From contig CM057338.1 of assembly GCA_030015575.1 (NCBI GenBank), positions 830,172,353 through 830,236,352 on the forward strand: a stretch of 64,000 nt of DNA, in the 5' to 3' direction. The notes under the pieces are model-generated. The model had not been told where the DNA came from. It saw nothing but the letters and a program-made list of their open reading frames with translations, and made no database searches. Positions 31,331 to 42,349 of this stretch are shown in pieces. A program made the translations under genes and the position numbers. Numbering within the stretch: the stretch's first letter is position 1; each line of letters starts with the position of its first letter. This stretch comes from Agapanthus africanus. Lineage: Eukaryota; Streptophyta; Magnoliopsida; Asparagales; Amaryllidaceae.

Positions 31331-31859
31331 CCGTTGGGGAAAGATGGCTTACGGGACAGATTTAGATCCCTATCACCTAAGGCTTTTCAATTTTATGAGC
31401 TGTAAGGGTCTCATAAAAGCATTTTCTCCCTACAAGTCGAAAGGAGTGCATATTCTTCTTAGGAATCGTAAGGATTCCTAAGTGTTCTGCTCTTTTGTGA
31501 GTCGTAAGGATCTCATGAGGGGATATTCTCCTCATAAGGTCTAGAGGACTTTGCGAGTGTATTTTTGTTTCCTTTTCTCGAGTTTGCGCCCTTTTGGGTT
31601 TTCACAGACTCGCCGGCAGTCCTGCTGTTTTTACTTACGGAGTCCTTTCGGGTTTTCATCCATACCCGTTTTGCTTGTGGACATACCATTTTTTTACATT
31701 GGTGGAGCTTCATCACCGTTAGGACTTCAGATATAGTCTCGCCGGTAGGACATAGGCGAGATAGGGGTCGTTTACGCCCGTGGATTATATACGGTTTTAC
31801 AGGATATGTGATCCATACCGTAGGGCCGGTGCGCTCGATTCGTCTATGACTTGGAGCAT
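31331..31859. other. Tat-1 3' UTR next to integrase
   Basis: Non-coding part of the 3' UTR. It includes a run of strong hairpins, the clearest being a perfect 10-bp-arm palindrome at 31458-31482 (loop GTAAG) and an 8-bp-arm one at 31392-31417 (loop also containing GTAAGG). Confidence 0.6.
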
Positions 31860-33017
31860 TCACGCATAGTATTTCTTGAGATATCGATCGTTGATAGGTG
31901 GCATGGATCTTTCTCTCTTGACACTTATTAGTTGGTAGGATCCCCCGTCGAACACCTTTTCGATGATGTATGGTCCTTTCCAATTTAGCTTGAATTTTTC
32001 CTGGGCATGCCGATTGGGGATGATCGGTCTTTTGAGGACCAACATCAATTCGCCTTTCTTGAAAGCAGAGAGACGGGTCATCTTGTTATAGGCTCGTGAA
32101 ATTTGGGCTCGGTATAACTCTAGATTTTGCTGTACTGCGAGCCTCTTTTTTTCGAAAGCACCGAGCTCTTCAAGCCGAAGGAGAATGTTTTCCTCCTCCG
32201 TCAAACCGTGTTGGACAGCCATCCTTAGGCTTAGAATTTCAATTTCGAGGGGGATGATCGCCTCCACTCCGAAAAGTAGTGAGTACGGAATGAACTGAGT
32301 TAGAGTATGGTACGTGGTACAATATGCCCACAACGCCTCGTGGAGCTTGAGATTCTATTCTCTCTTGTTAGCTGAAGTATTTTTCCTCAGGAGGTTGCAT
32401 AGAGTTTTATTGAAGGCTTCCGCTAGCCCATTGGCTCTTAGATTATAGATAGAGGAATATCTTCGACCTATCTTGTGATGTGTAGCGAACCTTGAGACTT
32501 TGAAGTTCTTGAAAGAAGGCTCGTTGTCAGAAATGATTCTTTTAGGTATACCAAAGTGGTATAGAATATTATTCCAGAAGAACGTCAGGATATCTTCTGT
32601 CTTGACTTCTTTTAGCGGGACAGGTTCAGCCCATTTAGAGAAGTAGTCAGTCGCGGCCAATATGAACCGGTGGCCTTTTGATGACAGGGGATCAATTAGG
32701 CCAACTATGTCTGTGCCCCAAACTTCAAAGGGTCATGACACCACCATAGGATGCAGCGGGTTAGGATGCTTGTGGATGAAATCATCGTGAATTTGGCAGA
32801 GATGACACTTCTTTGTATGCTCTTCGCAATCCCTTATCATGGTAGGCCAGTAATACCCAAGCAGTTTGATTTGAAGTCGCATTTTGGGCCCAGATTGGTG
32901 AGCTCCGCAGATGCCTGAGTAAACTTCTTTCATGACTTTTTGGGCTTCGGCTAAGGACAGACACCTGAGGGCTCTCTTTTTCAACGATCTGCGGTATAAC
33001 GTGTCATTTACAAACAC
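31860..33017 (-). pseudogene. Tat-1 integrase
   Basis: Integrase of a Tat-lineage Ty3-gypsy element, broken into pieces. From upstream: the zinc-binding region (YSGICGAHQSGPKM, then CHLCQIHDD, an HHCC-type finger), then the catalytic core with Asp in ATDYFSKWAE, Asp in RIISDNEPSF and Glu in NGLAEAFNKTL, so all three acidic residues are kept. The C-terminal part has GELMLVLKRPI, KLNWKGPYII and ends NDRYLKKYYA at 31860. Frame breaks occur at about 32340 and 32700. Integrase inserts the cDNA in the host genome; this copy cannot be translated whole. Confidence 0.88.
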
Positions 33018-33119
33018 ATATCAGAGGGCTCTCTTTTTCAACTGAACCCTAGCAAATTTTTCTTTGGCCAGCTTGTCATATCGGAGGTACTCTATGAAGG
33101 GTTCTCTCCAATCAGGCTC

Positions 33120-33700
33120 ATCTTGAATGATCAGAGTTTCTTCGGCAGGATTGCTCTTTTATTCTGCGCTTTCCTCTTCTCGTAAAGAGACTGGAGCTAG
33201 AATTTGCCATCTTCTGATTGTGATCAAAATTTCATCCATGTCGGGATCAGCCAGCTCTTTGGCTCGGCAAGCGAGTACGTCGGCTTTTCCGTTCAACGCC
33301 CTAGGAACTCTCATTAGTCCAATATGGCTGAACTGTTTCATGAGTTCCACCACCCGGCTTCTGTATCGAGCTAATTCGGACTTATATATCTTGTAGTCGC
33401 CGCTCACTAGGTTGACGACAAGATGGGAATCACCGTAGACCCGAGCTGAAGTATTTCCATTTCTATGGTGAGCTCCAAACCAGCTATCAGAGCTTCATAC
33501 TCTGCCTCGTTATTTGAGCAATGCTCGGTGAGAGCAAAAGAACGTTGTAGGGTTCCTCCCGATAGTGTGAAGAACACCAATTCTATCCCCGCTTTTATCT
33601 CCGAGACGCTCGATTTGCTAGAGGTCCTTATTGATGAGGCTCCATCGAAGTAGAGATCCCAACATGGCTCGTTATTCTCGAGGTACAACAATTGTTAGTC
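33120..33700 (-). pseudogene. Tat-1 archaeal-type RNase H
   Basis: An additional RNase H domain between the usual RNase H and integrase, which is characteristic of the Tat lineage (Tat, Retand, Ogre). Visible: DLYFDGASSIRTSS (catalytic Asp), KAGIELVFFTLSGG, CSNNEAEYEALIAGLEL (catalytic Glu) and, in the next frame, DSHLVVNLVSGDYKIY and NGKADVLACRAKEL. A one-base frameshift at about 33407-33420 splits the domain after the Asp-containing GDSH strand. Confidence 0.85.
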
Positions 33701-34081
33701 GGATAATTCGCAATTTAGCGTGACCCTTCTAGTATGGGATAAGCAGCGGGGAGGTCAACAAGGGCTTGCCTTTTTACTGCTTTCTGAGAAGTATAGACTA
33801 TATCGAACTCAAGCAGCATGACAGCTCATTTTGCCATTCTGCCGACTAGGCTTGCCTTGGTCATTAAGTTTTTAAGCGGGTCGATCTTGAAGATCAATAT
33901 AACCCGATGAGCCAGCAAATAGTGCCTTAGCTTCTTTACAGTGAATATCAGGACCAGGCACTGCTTTTCGATCAGGGAATAGTTTTGTTCCGTCCCGACT
34001 AACATCCGACTAAGGTAGTAGAGGGTATTTTCTTTTCCCTCCTCGTTGTTCTGGGTAAGGAGCGCGCCGAGTGATTCATCT
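33700..34081 (-). pseudogene. Tat-1 RNase H, C-terminal part
   Basis: Continues the pol across the solo LTR 34082-36893. Reads SLGALLTQNNEEG, LYYLSRMLVGTEQNYSLIEKQCL and then MAKWAVMLLEFDIVYTSQKAV, the usual end of a gypsy RNase H. The CATCT at 34077-34081 is the left target duplication of the LTR. Confidence 0.85.
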
Positions 34082-36893
34082 TGTAACAACCCTAAACTTT
34101 CTGTACAAAATTTTTGTAAAGTACAGAAAAGAGTACCTTAGCCTGAGCACAACTTAAAAGTATTTCTTGCTTAAGAACAGCAAGAAATCACTTATAAGTC
34201 ATTTGTAAAGCCTTGTACTGCTGTGACATAGCCCCTGTGTTCAAATCCCCTCAGCCACATATTATTTTTAATGATTTTTCTTTTAAACTTTTTGAAATCC
34301 CAAAAGTTTACACGTGCAATATACGTAAAAATGAAAAGTCACTAAAATCAAACATGTGGAATATAATATATGAACAGATCCCAACACGTGGTATCGATCC
34401 AGAGCCCCACACCTACCTAATGGCCGGCAAGATGGAGCCCCAGAGCGGCGCCGCCAGGCCCCCCCATGAGGAATGCTCCTAAATTTTTCCCCAACACCCC
34501 TTGACCTCCCCACACTACTCATCTTCTGTTTGTTTTTCCTGCAATTAACCAGAGAATTAAAAATACCATTAAACCAATGTTTTAATGCATTTTAATTCTC
34601 ATTTTTAATTCCCTAAACCCTAATTCTATCCTATAAATACCACCCCATACCTATCCCTCTCTATTCTGAAATCCATTATCAAAACTCTCAAATTTTTCCA
34701 AGTCAAATAAGTTGTACAAGTGGAGTTAGCCAAGATCAAGTTCCGGCGACGATTCGGAAAGATTCCGGCATTTCCACGACTCCACGAAACTCTCAAAAGC
34801 TTCCTCCACCTCTTCTATCTACAGCAATCCAGTAAGTCCCCTCTCTTACTCTCTTTTCCTATTCTAAAAGGTTCTCTTTTCAAAACTCGTTGGAAGTGGA
34901 GTTAATCCGACTTCCGATTCTAAATTGTTAAAAAACCCAACTTTTCTTAATAACAAATCAACCATTTCTTTATATATTGTTTAGAAACCATAAACCAACA
35001 TTGATAACAAGTTTCAATTTAAAATACTATGCAATGCAACTTGTATTACACTTTTACAGTTAAATACCACAAAGTTTACCTGCGACATTCTTTTATCATA
35101 ATTGCTCATATTACCTTTAGAAAAACCTCATGAGGTAATGACTTACCTCTCACAACACTCATCATGACATAGCACGATTGCTTGAAAACCATATTTTTGT
35201 GGCTAATATAATTTTACATTAAAATACCCTAACCTATTAAAAACCGTATTATTTAAATTGTTTTAAATCAAACTCCTTACGATTACGTCTCTACAACTCA
35301 CTTTTAGGGAAACCGATTTGGTTGGTGCGGGTTATCGCACATTCTCGAGACTAATTGAACGAGATGCAGACCTCCTCACGGAGCATCCGATCTCGATGGA
35401 ATTTTTAATACAATTTTTAAGAATAATGTGATTTTTATATTTAATAAATAAATTCTATTTTTAATAATTATATATATATAAATATTATCAAAACATCTAT
35501 TTTATATTTAATAAATTTCATGTTTTCTAAACACAAGAATCACAAATTTCAGAATATACCATTAACAATCCATACAAGTCAATTTACACTAAAATACCAT
35601 GTACTATTCAATTAAGGTTTATATTCACTAGAATATCTCGTCATATAAAAATTACATACAAGAAAACCTTAAATACGATAAATAAATACTTGAGGATTAT
35701 TTTGAAAGTATACTAAAACTGTTTTTCATAAAACACCCTCAAGTTATATTAATTTACAATAAAGACCCTAGTAAATATAGGTTTAAGCGGGACCAATTCT
35801 CTTGAGCCTCAGGGAGCCGGAGAAAGTGGGTGCTTGCCTATTTAAGGTAGAAGACTAAAACGGGGTTATCAATGGTAATTGGCTTGGAAAAAATCACAAA
35901 TCATGCCGTCCATGTGCAGCAGTCACCGATAACTCCAAAACCTAATTCAGAAATCAAATTCTATTTAAGTGTCTGACTCAGACAGAGTCTCAGTCTAATC
36001 TGAATACAATTCCAATCTACATATAATTCAAATATAACTCCAATACATCATGAATCCATACATACTGGAACTTGAATATGAATATCAGAATACTATCAAA
36101 TATCAACAGGACTTGAACTGACTGAACCATGGATATACATTGACTTGATTACATGACTATCCGTTTACATGAACAACTGATATCATGGTTTTGGCAAGTC
36201 TTACATCTATAAAACAACACAATATACATTACGGGGTTTTTAAAGGGGTAGACTGGTACGGAATGTGTTAAAAGTAGCACGAGATGGTCATTAAAAGACG
36301 TAACTAAACATCTATTGCCGTTGTTCCGTGGGGTTTGACGGGGCCTTGTACTACGGATTACCTTAGTCCACGGGATAGATGGACTCCTCTCGTAAACACT
36401 AATATCTTCTGTACCAAACTACAAACAACTACGTTAGCATAGTGAACATAATCTTTTATACTTTACATGTTCTATTCTCTGTCTATCCTTCTCTATCTCT
36501 TGGGACTTACCGAGCGATTGTTCGCTGAAGACATTCATTTTCTATTCTTTCTCTGGAATGTTATCAGGAGGACCCAACTCTCTAGAGATCGAGCCCGGCT
36601 CAGAAGACTTGGAGCAGTTCATCGAGAACCCCGAGCTTTAGTTCACTTGTATATACTTTTACTTTCAGTTCATGCAATTGTTTAGGCATCGCTTTCCAGT
36701 ATTGTATTTACTTTCCAGTTGTATTGTAAAGAATGTTTAATCAATAAAAATTTGATGTTCATTTATATCTCATGTCTTTCTTGTGTACATTTATTATATT
36801 GCTTATTTACTCTTAGCGTGTTTATTTCTGAGTAAATACGTCGCGGGACTCGTCACGTCTCCTTATCCATACACTGGGAAACGGGGCGTGACA
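34082..36893 (+). mobile_element. Gypsy-type solo LTR, family A, CATCT target duplication
   Basis: Starts TGTAACAACCCTAAACTTTC and ends ACGGGGCGTGACA. The flanks CATCT (34077-34081) and CATCT (36894-36898) are an exact 5-bp duplication. It contains a TATA box (TATAAATA, 34632-34639) and near the end CGAGCCCGGCTCAGAAGAC and AATCAATAAAAA signals, as expected of an LTR, but no coding region. It splits the Tat-1 RNase H. The same family gives 42350-45152 and the fragment 22889-25142. Confidence 0.93.
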
Positions 36894-36898
36894 CATCT

Positions 36899-37328
36899 AG
36901 CACGGTAGTATAGAGAATCAACGGTTTATTTGGAATGGGAGCAGTAAGTACTGGAGGGCGCAACAGGTACTGTTTGATATTTTCAAATGCATCTTGACAT
37001 CCAGCACCCCAGACAAAAGGAGCTCCTTTCTTCATGAGATTTGAGAAGGGCCTGCATCTTCCAGATAGGTTCGAGATAAACCTTCATGTGTAAGCGAGCT
37101 TGCTTTCAAAGGATCTTAGCCGCGTCAGATTCTGTGGAGGAGGCATCTCCATGATGGCCTTTATCTTTGATGGGTCAACTTCGATTCCCCGATATCGGAC
37201 TATGAAGCCCAAGAATTTTCCCGATGACACGCCAAAAGCGCACTTTAGAGGATTCATTTTCAGATAGTGTTCTCTCAGTCTGGTGAAAACGGTCCTGAGA
37301 TCTTGGATGTGATCTGCCTTGGTTTTAG
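36899..37328 (-). pseudogene. Tat-1 RT C-terminus and start of RNase H
   Basis: Reads MNPLKCAFGVSSGKFLGFIV, RGIEVDPSKIKAIMEMPPP, then FSNLMKKGAPFVWGAGCQD and PPVLTAPIPNKPLILYTTVLD, the normal end of RT and beginning of RNase H of gypsy elements. It carries an in-frame stop in the connection region (about 37086). TTTAG at 37324-37328 is the left target duplication of the next LTR. Confidence 0.87.
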
Positions 37329-39178
37329 TGTAACATTTCAGAAATATAAAATATTATTTTTGGAAATTTAATATTAAAATAATATATTTTGCGAAAACTA
37401 TTCGATTTGCGAATAGGGATTTTTCGTAAAATGGTATAAGTATATACCAATATTTGGAAATTAATCGGAGATTAAAATAATTTATTTATTTTAATGATAT
37501 TTATCGGATTTTGGTCATATCCGTGTTTTTACATTTTTCCGTGACTTGTACACCATGTCATGTGCATGTTGGTTTTTGTGTTTGTGACTTGTGGCTTGTG
37601 AGAACAAAGAGAAGTTGTGAGAATGAGTAAAGAGAAAAGAAGAGAAAAGGAAATAAGAAGAGTTTTTGAGTGTGAATGGAATAAAATTGATGCTATGAGT
37701 TATATGAAAGAAACAAAATTTGATATTTGTGAGGGAGTGAGTGTAGGGGGAGATATTTGTGTGAGAGAGAGTGGGCCTTAGAGAGAGACTTGGCTTCCCA
37801 TTTCCTCATTCCCCATTGCTTCTTCACCATTTCTTCATCTCCATTCCTTCATCTTACTACTCCATGCATCACCTCAAATCCATTCTCAAAACCCTATGCA
37901 ACCTTCACATTAAACATGCACAACATCATTCTAAACCCTATGAACCATTCAAGTTTGGATTTTGAAGACTTTGAGCAACTCTAGAATTTTCCTAGGTGGC
38001 CAAACATGGTAATCACTTCACTTTTAGATTAATATTTATGTTATATGGTATTTTAGTTTAGAAATTGAGTTAATTAGGTTTGTGATCTTGGAAAATTACA
38101 AGTTGCTGTTAAGTGATTAATTGAGATGTAGTGAGTGTTTATAGAAACTTAAAGATTGATTTCATGGCCTGAAATTCAATTTAGAACCCGATATACGAAC
38201 TTAGAATTGTTCCGTGTCGGTTTTGTGAAACCTTAAGGCCTACAGGGTATCTAGAGCTATCTGGGTTTTTTCTAAGAAAATCAAGCAAGTCCTTTAACCT
38301 AGATAGACCACTAGAAGACCACTAAAGAAGTACGAACCAATTCCTCCATACTAAAACCGGCGACGCCGGATCATGAGGTGATCTCGCCGAACCCCCTGTT
38401 GGCATTGGTGTTTTAGTTTTGCCTGTAGCTCACTTACCCTATAATCTATCCCCTGTACCTGCTTATTTAGTCCCCTTTTACCTGAACCAAAATCTGGGAT
38501 AGATTTCCTTAGTTGCTTATTTATGTTTTAAAGATATTGAAATTATGGTTTTGGTATTTGAGAGTTATTTCCGTCATTGGACGTTTGTACGTCAACGGAC
38601 GAGGGTTGTTTGGTTGTTTTTGCATGCATAAGCTATAGGTTCTAACCTATGAGACATCCGTGTGTCGAATCAGTTTTCCGGACTTGGTTTAAATTGCTTT
38701 TCGATGTGTATTGATTATAGGTACTTCACATTGACTTCTGAGATGACGAAGCACATCGACTTCGGCTAAGCGAGGAGAATTGCTGGTGAGTAGATTTATA
38801 TCTACGGGGGAAGTCGGGTGGATGGCATATAGCACCCCCGCAACCATTGATATAGAAGATCGTTTTATAAATGCCACGGAATTAAGGACATGATTATAGG
38901 ATTTAGTAAAGATAATATGATAGAAGTTGACACTAATGGATACTAATAATATAATATAGGTATAATAGATGACATGATGTAGATATATATGACTCGGATC
39001 GATATATGAAAATATGAAATAAGAAGTGAATCATGATAAGTATGAATTAAAAGATGACAGGTATGGGTTGAAAATGATAAGATATGAGATCGAGATCGAT
39101 AAACACGACACGATATTGAGATAGAGGTGTGGCAGAATTAATAAGATATGACGTTTGTACAAATGTGATTTGAGATAT

Positions 39179-39200
39179 GTGTGTGTGTGTGTGTGTGTGT
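39179..39200. repeat. GT microsatellite
   Basis: About eleven uninterrupted GT dinucleotides within the solo LTR. Confidence 0.95.
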
Positions 39201-39770
39201 ATTTATGAGTAATATGTCATACGAGACTTTAGATCCGTACCCTCATTTTGTATAGGTCGATAGATTCCCTATTCTGTTTGATGACCCCCCGTACGATGGA
39301 TTACCGTACGCGATGAGATGAACCGGATGATTGATCCGCGCTAGTGATTTGAGGATGATTATCGATGATTATTGTCATAGCGGATGTTATGAGACGGGAT
39401 TGCCGATATAAAGATTGCCAATAGAACCATACCTATTTTCAAAATGACGATGTGTATCGTTTAAAAAGTGACCGTATGATTCTTGTGTAGGTAGATATAC
39501 CCATGTATTGTTCATGTTGTGTAGGATATTATTCATCATGTGATACCTATCATGTTTCCAGTAGTTAATGTTATATGATATCATTGCTAGTACACCTGCA
39601 CAATTACCGTTGATGCGCTTGTTACACTTATACAGATTTGTCGGCTCACACACATTCTTCATCGGTAATTGCCATGCTACTTACACAGTAGAATTGCCAT
39701 ATCATGATATTACTCTTAACCGTAAAAGTACATTCATTGTTCAGTATTTTCACTTGACATGCTTGATGAT

Positions 39771-40075
39771 ATACCCGATATGCTCATATTACTACTCTAT
39801 GCTGCATACACCGTACCTTATGGTTATATACCCGATATGCTCATATTACTACTCTATGCTGCATACACCGTACCTTATGGTTATATACCCGATATGCTCA
39901 TATTACTACTCTATGCTGCATACACCGTACCTTATGGTTATATACCCGATATGCTCATATTACTACTCTATGCTGCATACACCGTACCTTATGGTTATAT
40001 GCTTGCATGATATACTCGATATGCTCATATTACCACTCTATATTGTATACATCGTATTTTATGGTTATATGCATT
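39771..40075. repeat. 57-bp minisatellite in the long solo LTR
   Basis: Four units with no visible differences (39771-39998; starts of CCCGATATGCTC at 39774, 39831, 39888, 39945), then one diverged unit to about 40070. The period is 57 bp, a multiple of three, which creates an open frame with a repeating 19-residue peptide. That frame is a by-product, not a gene. Identity between units indicates recent amplification. Confidence 0.95.
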
Positions 40076-41474
40076 GAGATGCTGTTTTTATGAGATCTCT
40101 CGATTTGAGAACCGCAGTTTAATTTCAAAGGAAATTGTGTATTGTTTTAAAAATGCGGTTTCTCTTGATATGATATTTCGATGTGTCCACCATAAGTTTT
40201 CTCGGTTCTGAGCAGTGAGTATACTCGATTCGAGGAGCGGTAAGCACCGTCTGTGGGTACATGGTGGACCCGGTGAGGTATCCCGGGGCAAGAAGACTCG
40301 TATTGTTAGGCGGTGAGCCTGACAGGGGAGCACTACCTACCGGTGATTGTATAGAGCTCGGCAGATATCCGGAGGATACCGTTGATATGAGATGGATATG
40401 AGGGCCGATATGAGTATGCGGCGCCTGAGATATGAGGATTTACGTATCGATGCTGGATACGGGTTTTCATGATGTTTCGAGTGTCGGTGTTGGACACTCA
40501 GGTTCCATGATTTTGATGTGTCGTTAATAGACACATGTGGTTGATATCCTCATATATATATACAGGCATATGTTTTCATGATGTTCGAGCGTCGGTGTTG
40601 GACACTCAGGTTCCATGATATTATTTGTGTCGTTGATGGACACGTGGATGATATCCACATCCATACAGGTATATGATGTTAGATGTTTATGTATATATGT
40701 CATCTCATTGATAGATTGTTGACATATATGCGTCCTTGGTCACCCTAGATATCATAGTATTACCTTCAGGATATAGTGACCTAGGAAATCGTTGTTTATT
40801 CGATTTCTACTTGCTGATGTTTTCTACTCACGAGTTGGCAAATCATCCCGGTTGTGCCACAATTCTTGTAGGTTTGACCACTTGGGATCAGTTGCGGTAT
40901 TGCTGGCACACAGCTTCTTCCAGGGTGTTTTGCATTGGTAGGTGGGACACATATTGGATCGTGCCCACTCTCGTACTGTTATATTCCGTTGTATCTAGAT
41001 AAACTCCATCACATCAGATCAGATCAGAGATTAGAAATTGTATATTTGTAGACCTAGTCAGACTTGGGTATTATGCGAGACTTAGAGCGATGGGTTTATG
41101 ATCGCTTTCTTGAGTTTTGATGTCTTGCTTATTATTTGTTCTTTCTGGATTGATTCTTCGCCGTTGGGCGTCGTATATATGTTGTTGCGTGGTTGTGATT
41201 ACGCCAGTTGGCGAAGAGCTAGCTCCTGCTTGGGGATGCCTATATATTGTTGTGTATATGTGTTTGGATCAAAATATACGAGGGAGGTGCTGCCCAAATT
41301 TTTAAAAGACAAAACATGATTCATTATACCTTTATTTCAAAACTGCACCCCCACTATTTTTCGCAAAAAGGTTTAAATTTTCTGGGCTTTGGCTTACTTG
41401 ATTTACGTCACGGCTTTGGACGTTGCATAATTTAAGTGCCGGTCACGTGCTAAATTACGGGTCGTGACATTTAG

Positions 41475-41676
41475 TCTTGACGACCAAATCATCAATATAA
41501 CATTCGACGACTTTATGGATTAAGTCGTCAAAAATCATAGTCATTGCCCTTTGATATGTGGCGTCTGCGTTCTTCAATCCAAACAACATCACTTTGTAAC
41601 AATATATGCCGATCGAGGTTTAAAATGCTGTATGTTTCTCATCCTCAGGCGACAATTTTATTTGATTGTACCCAGA
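41475..41676 (-). pseudogene. Tat-1 RT core with YIDD
   Basis: The RT palm: SGYNQIKLSPEDEKHTAF, YCYKVMLFGLKNADATYQRA and the catalytic YIDD at 41488-41499. One TAA replaces a codon after HTAF. The domain ends abruptly at 41676 where Athila-1 begins. The N-terminal RT and the gag of Tat-1 are not in the window. Confidence 0.88.
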
Positions 41677-42349
41677 TGAATGATTGGTCGTGCGGAAAGA
41701 TGTTTGTATGTTTTGTAAATAACCGCAATCAAAACGGTGTCGCAAATAGCTAGCCGTGATGAGTACGGGTCGTCCGCAGGGAAACATGAACTGCTTTTCT
41801 TGTTTTAGACGAGTTGATAAAAGAGAGGGTGGATTGTTTTCATTTTGTTTTAAAATGGATAGTAAATTTATAATAGAAAGGCTTGTAGGGTTTATAGGAT
41901 TTAGTAGCTAATGGATGAAACTTTAGAAATGATTCTTTTTATCTTTTAGTTGTTTAAAACTGGATAGATAGCGATGAATGTGGATTAGGGTTCGTAGAGA
42001 GAATTAGGGTTTCCCACTACTGTCCCTTGTCCTTCTATTGATCTTTATTTATCTCGAGCCCTTAACAAAACAAGTATTAACAAATCTCGAATTATGGTCG
42101 TGACTATCATGAATTGATAGCGCACCCGATAAGAGGGTTAACATCTATTTTGCTAAGGTTTATAAACATTAAGATGTTAAAAGAAGTTAAGCGATATTTC
42201 ATCCATTATTCTACCCTATCCTATGAACCCTAGCAAGCAAGAAATTACTCGCTCATGATTATCGGCGTAGTAAAAGAGAGGTGGAAGACGAATGAAGTCA
42301 TATTAGAAGTGCAGAAAGTAATGCTGAATGTAATGTGAATAAGTAATGA
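41677..42349 (-). mobile_element. Athila-1 3' LTR, distal part
   Basis: On the minus strand the LTR ends CGACCAATCATTCA at 41677 beside CCAGA, the presumed target duplication in the Tat-1 RT. It matches the end of the LTR at 52803-54499: ACGACCCGTACTCA, GCGACACCGTTTTGATTGCGGTTAT and CCCTACAAGCCT blocks. It is interrupted by the solo LTR 42350-45152. Confidence 0.8.

Larger units (their letters stand above)
37329..41469 (+). mobile_element. Long gypsy-type solo LTR, TTTAG target duplication
   Basis: Starts TGTAACATTTCAGAAATAT and ends GGGTCGTGACA. Flanks are TTTAG at 37324-37328 and TTTAG at 41470-41474. At 4141 bp it is the longest LTR in the window and of a family different from A. It holds a (GT)n run and a 57-bp minisatellite but no coding region. 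The Tat-1 RT reads through cleanly on either side (VVKTK joined to ADHIQD), which confirms the limits. Confidence 0.92.

Noticed and set aside
39771-39998. CRISPR-like direct repeats
   Set aside because: Units are contiguous with no unique spacers, and the setting is plant retrotransposon DNA.
39568-40077. Open frame with repeated YPICSYYYSMLHTPYLMV peptide
   Set aside because: It is produced by the 57-bp minisatellite, whose period is a multiple of three; it lies in an LTR and has no family features.
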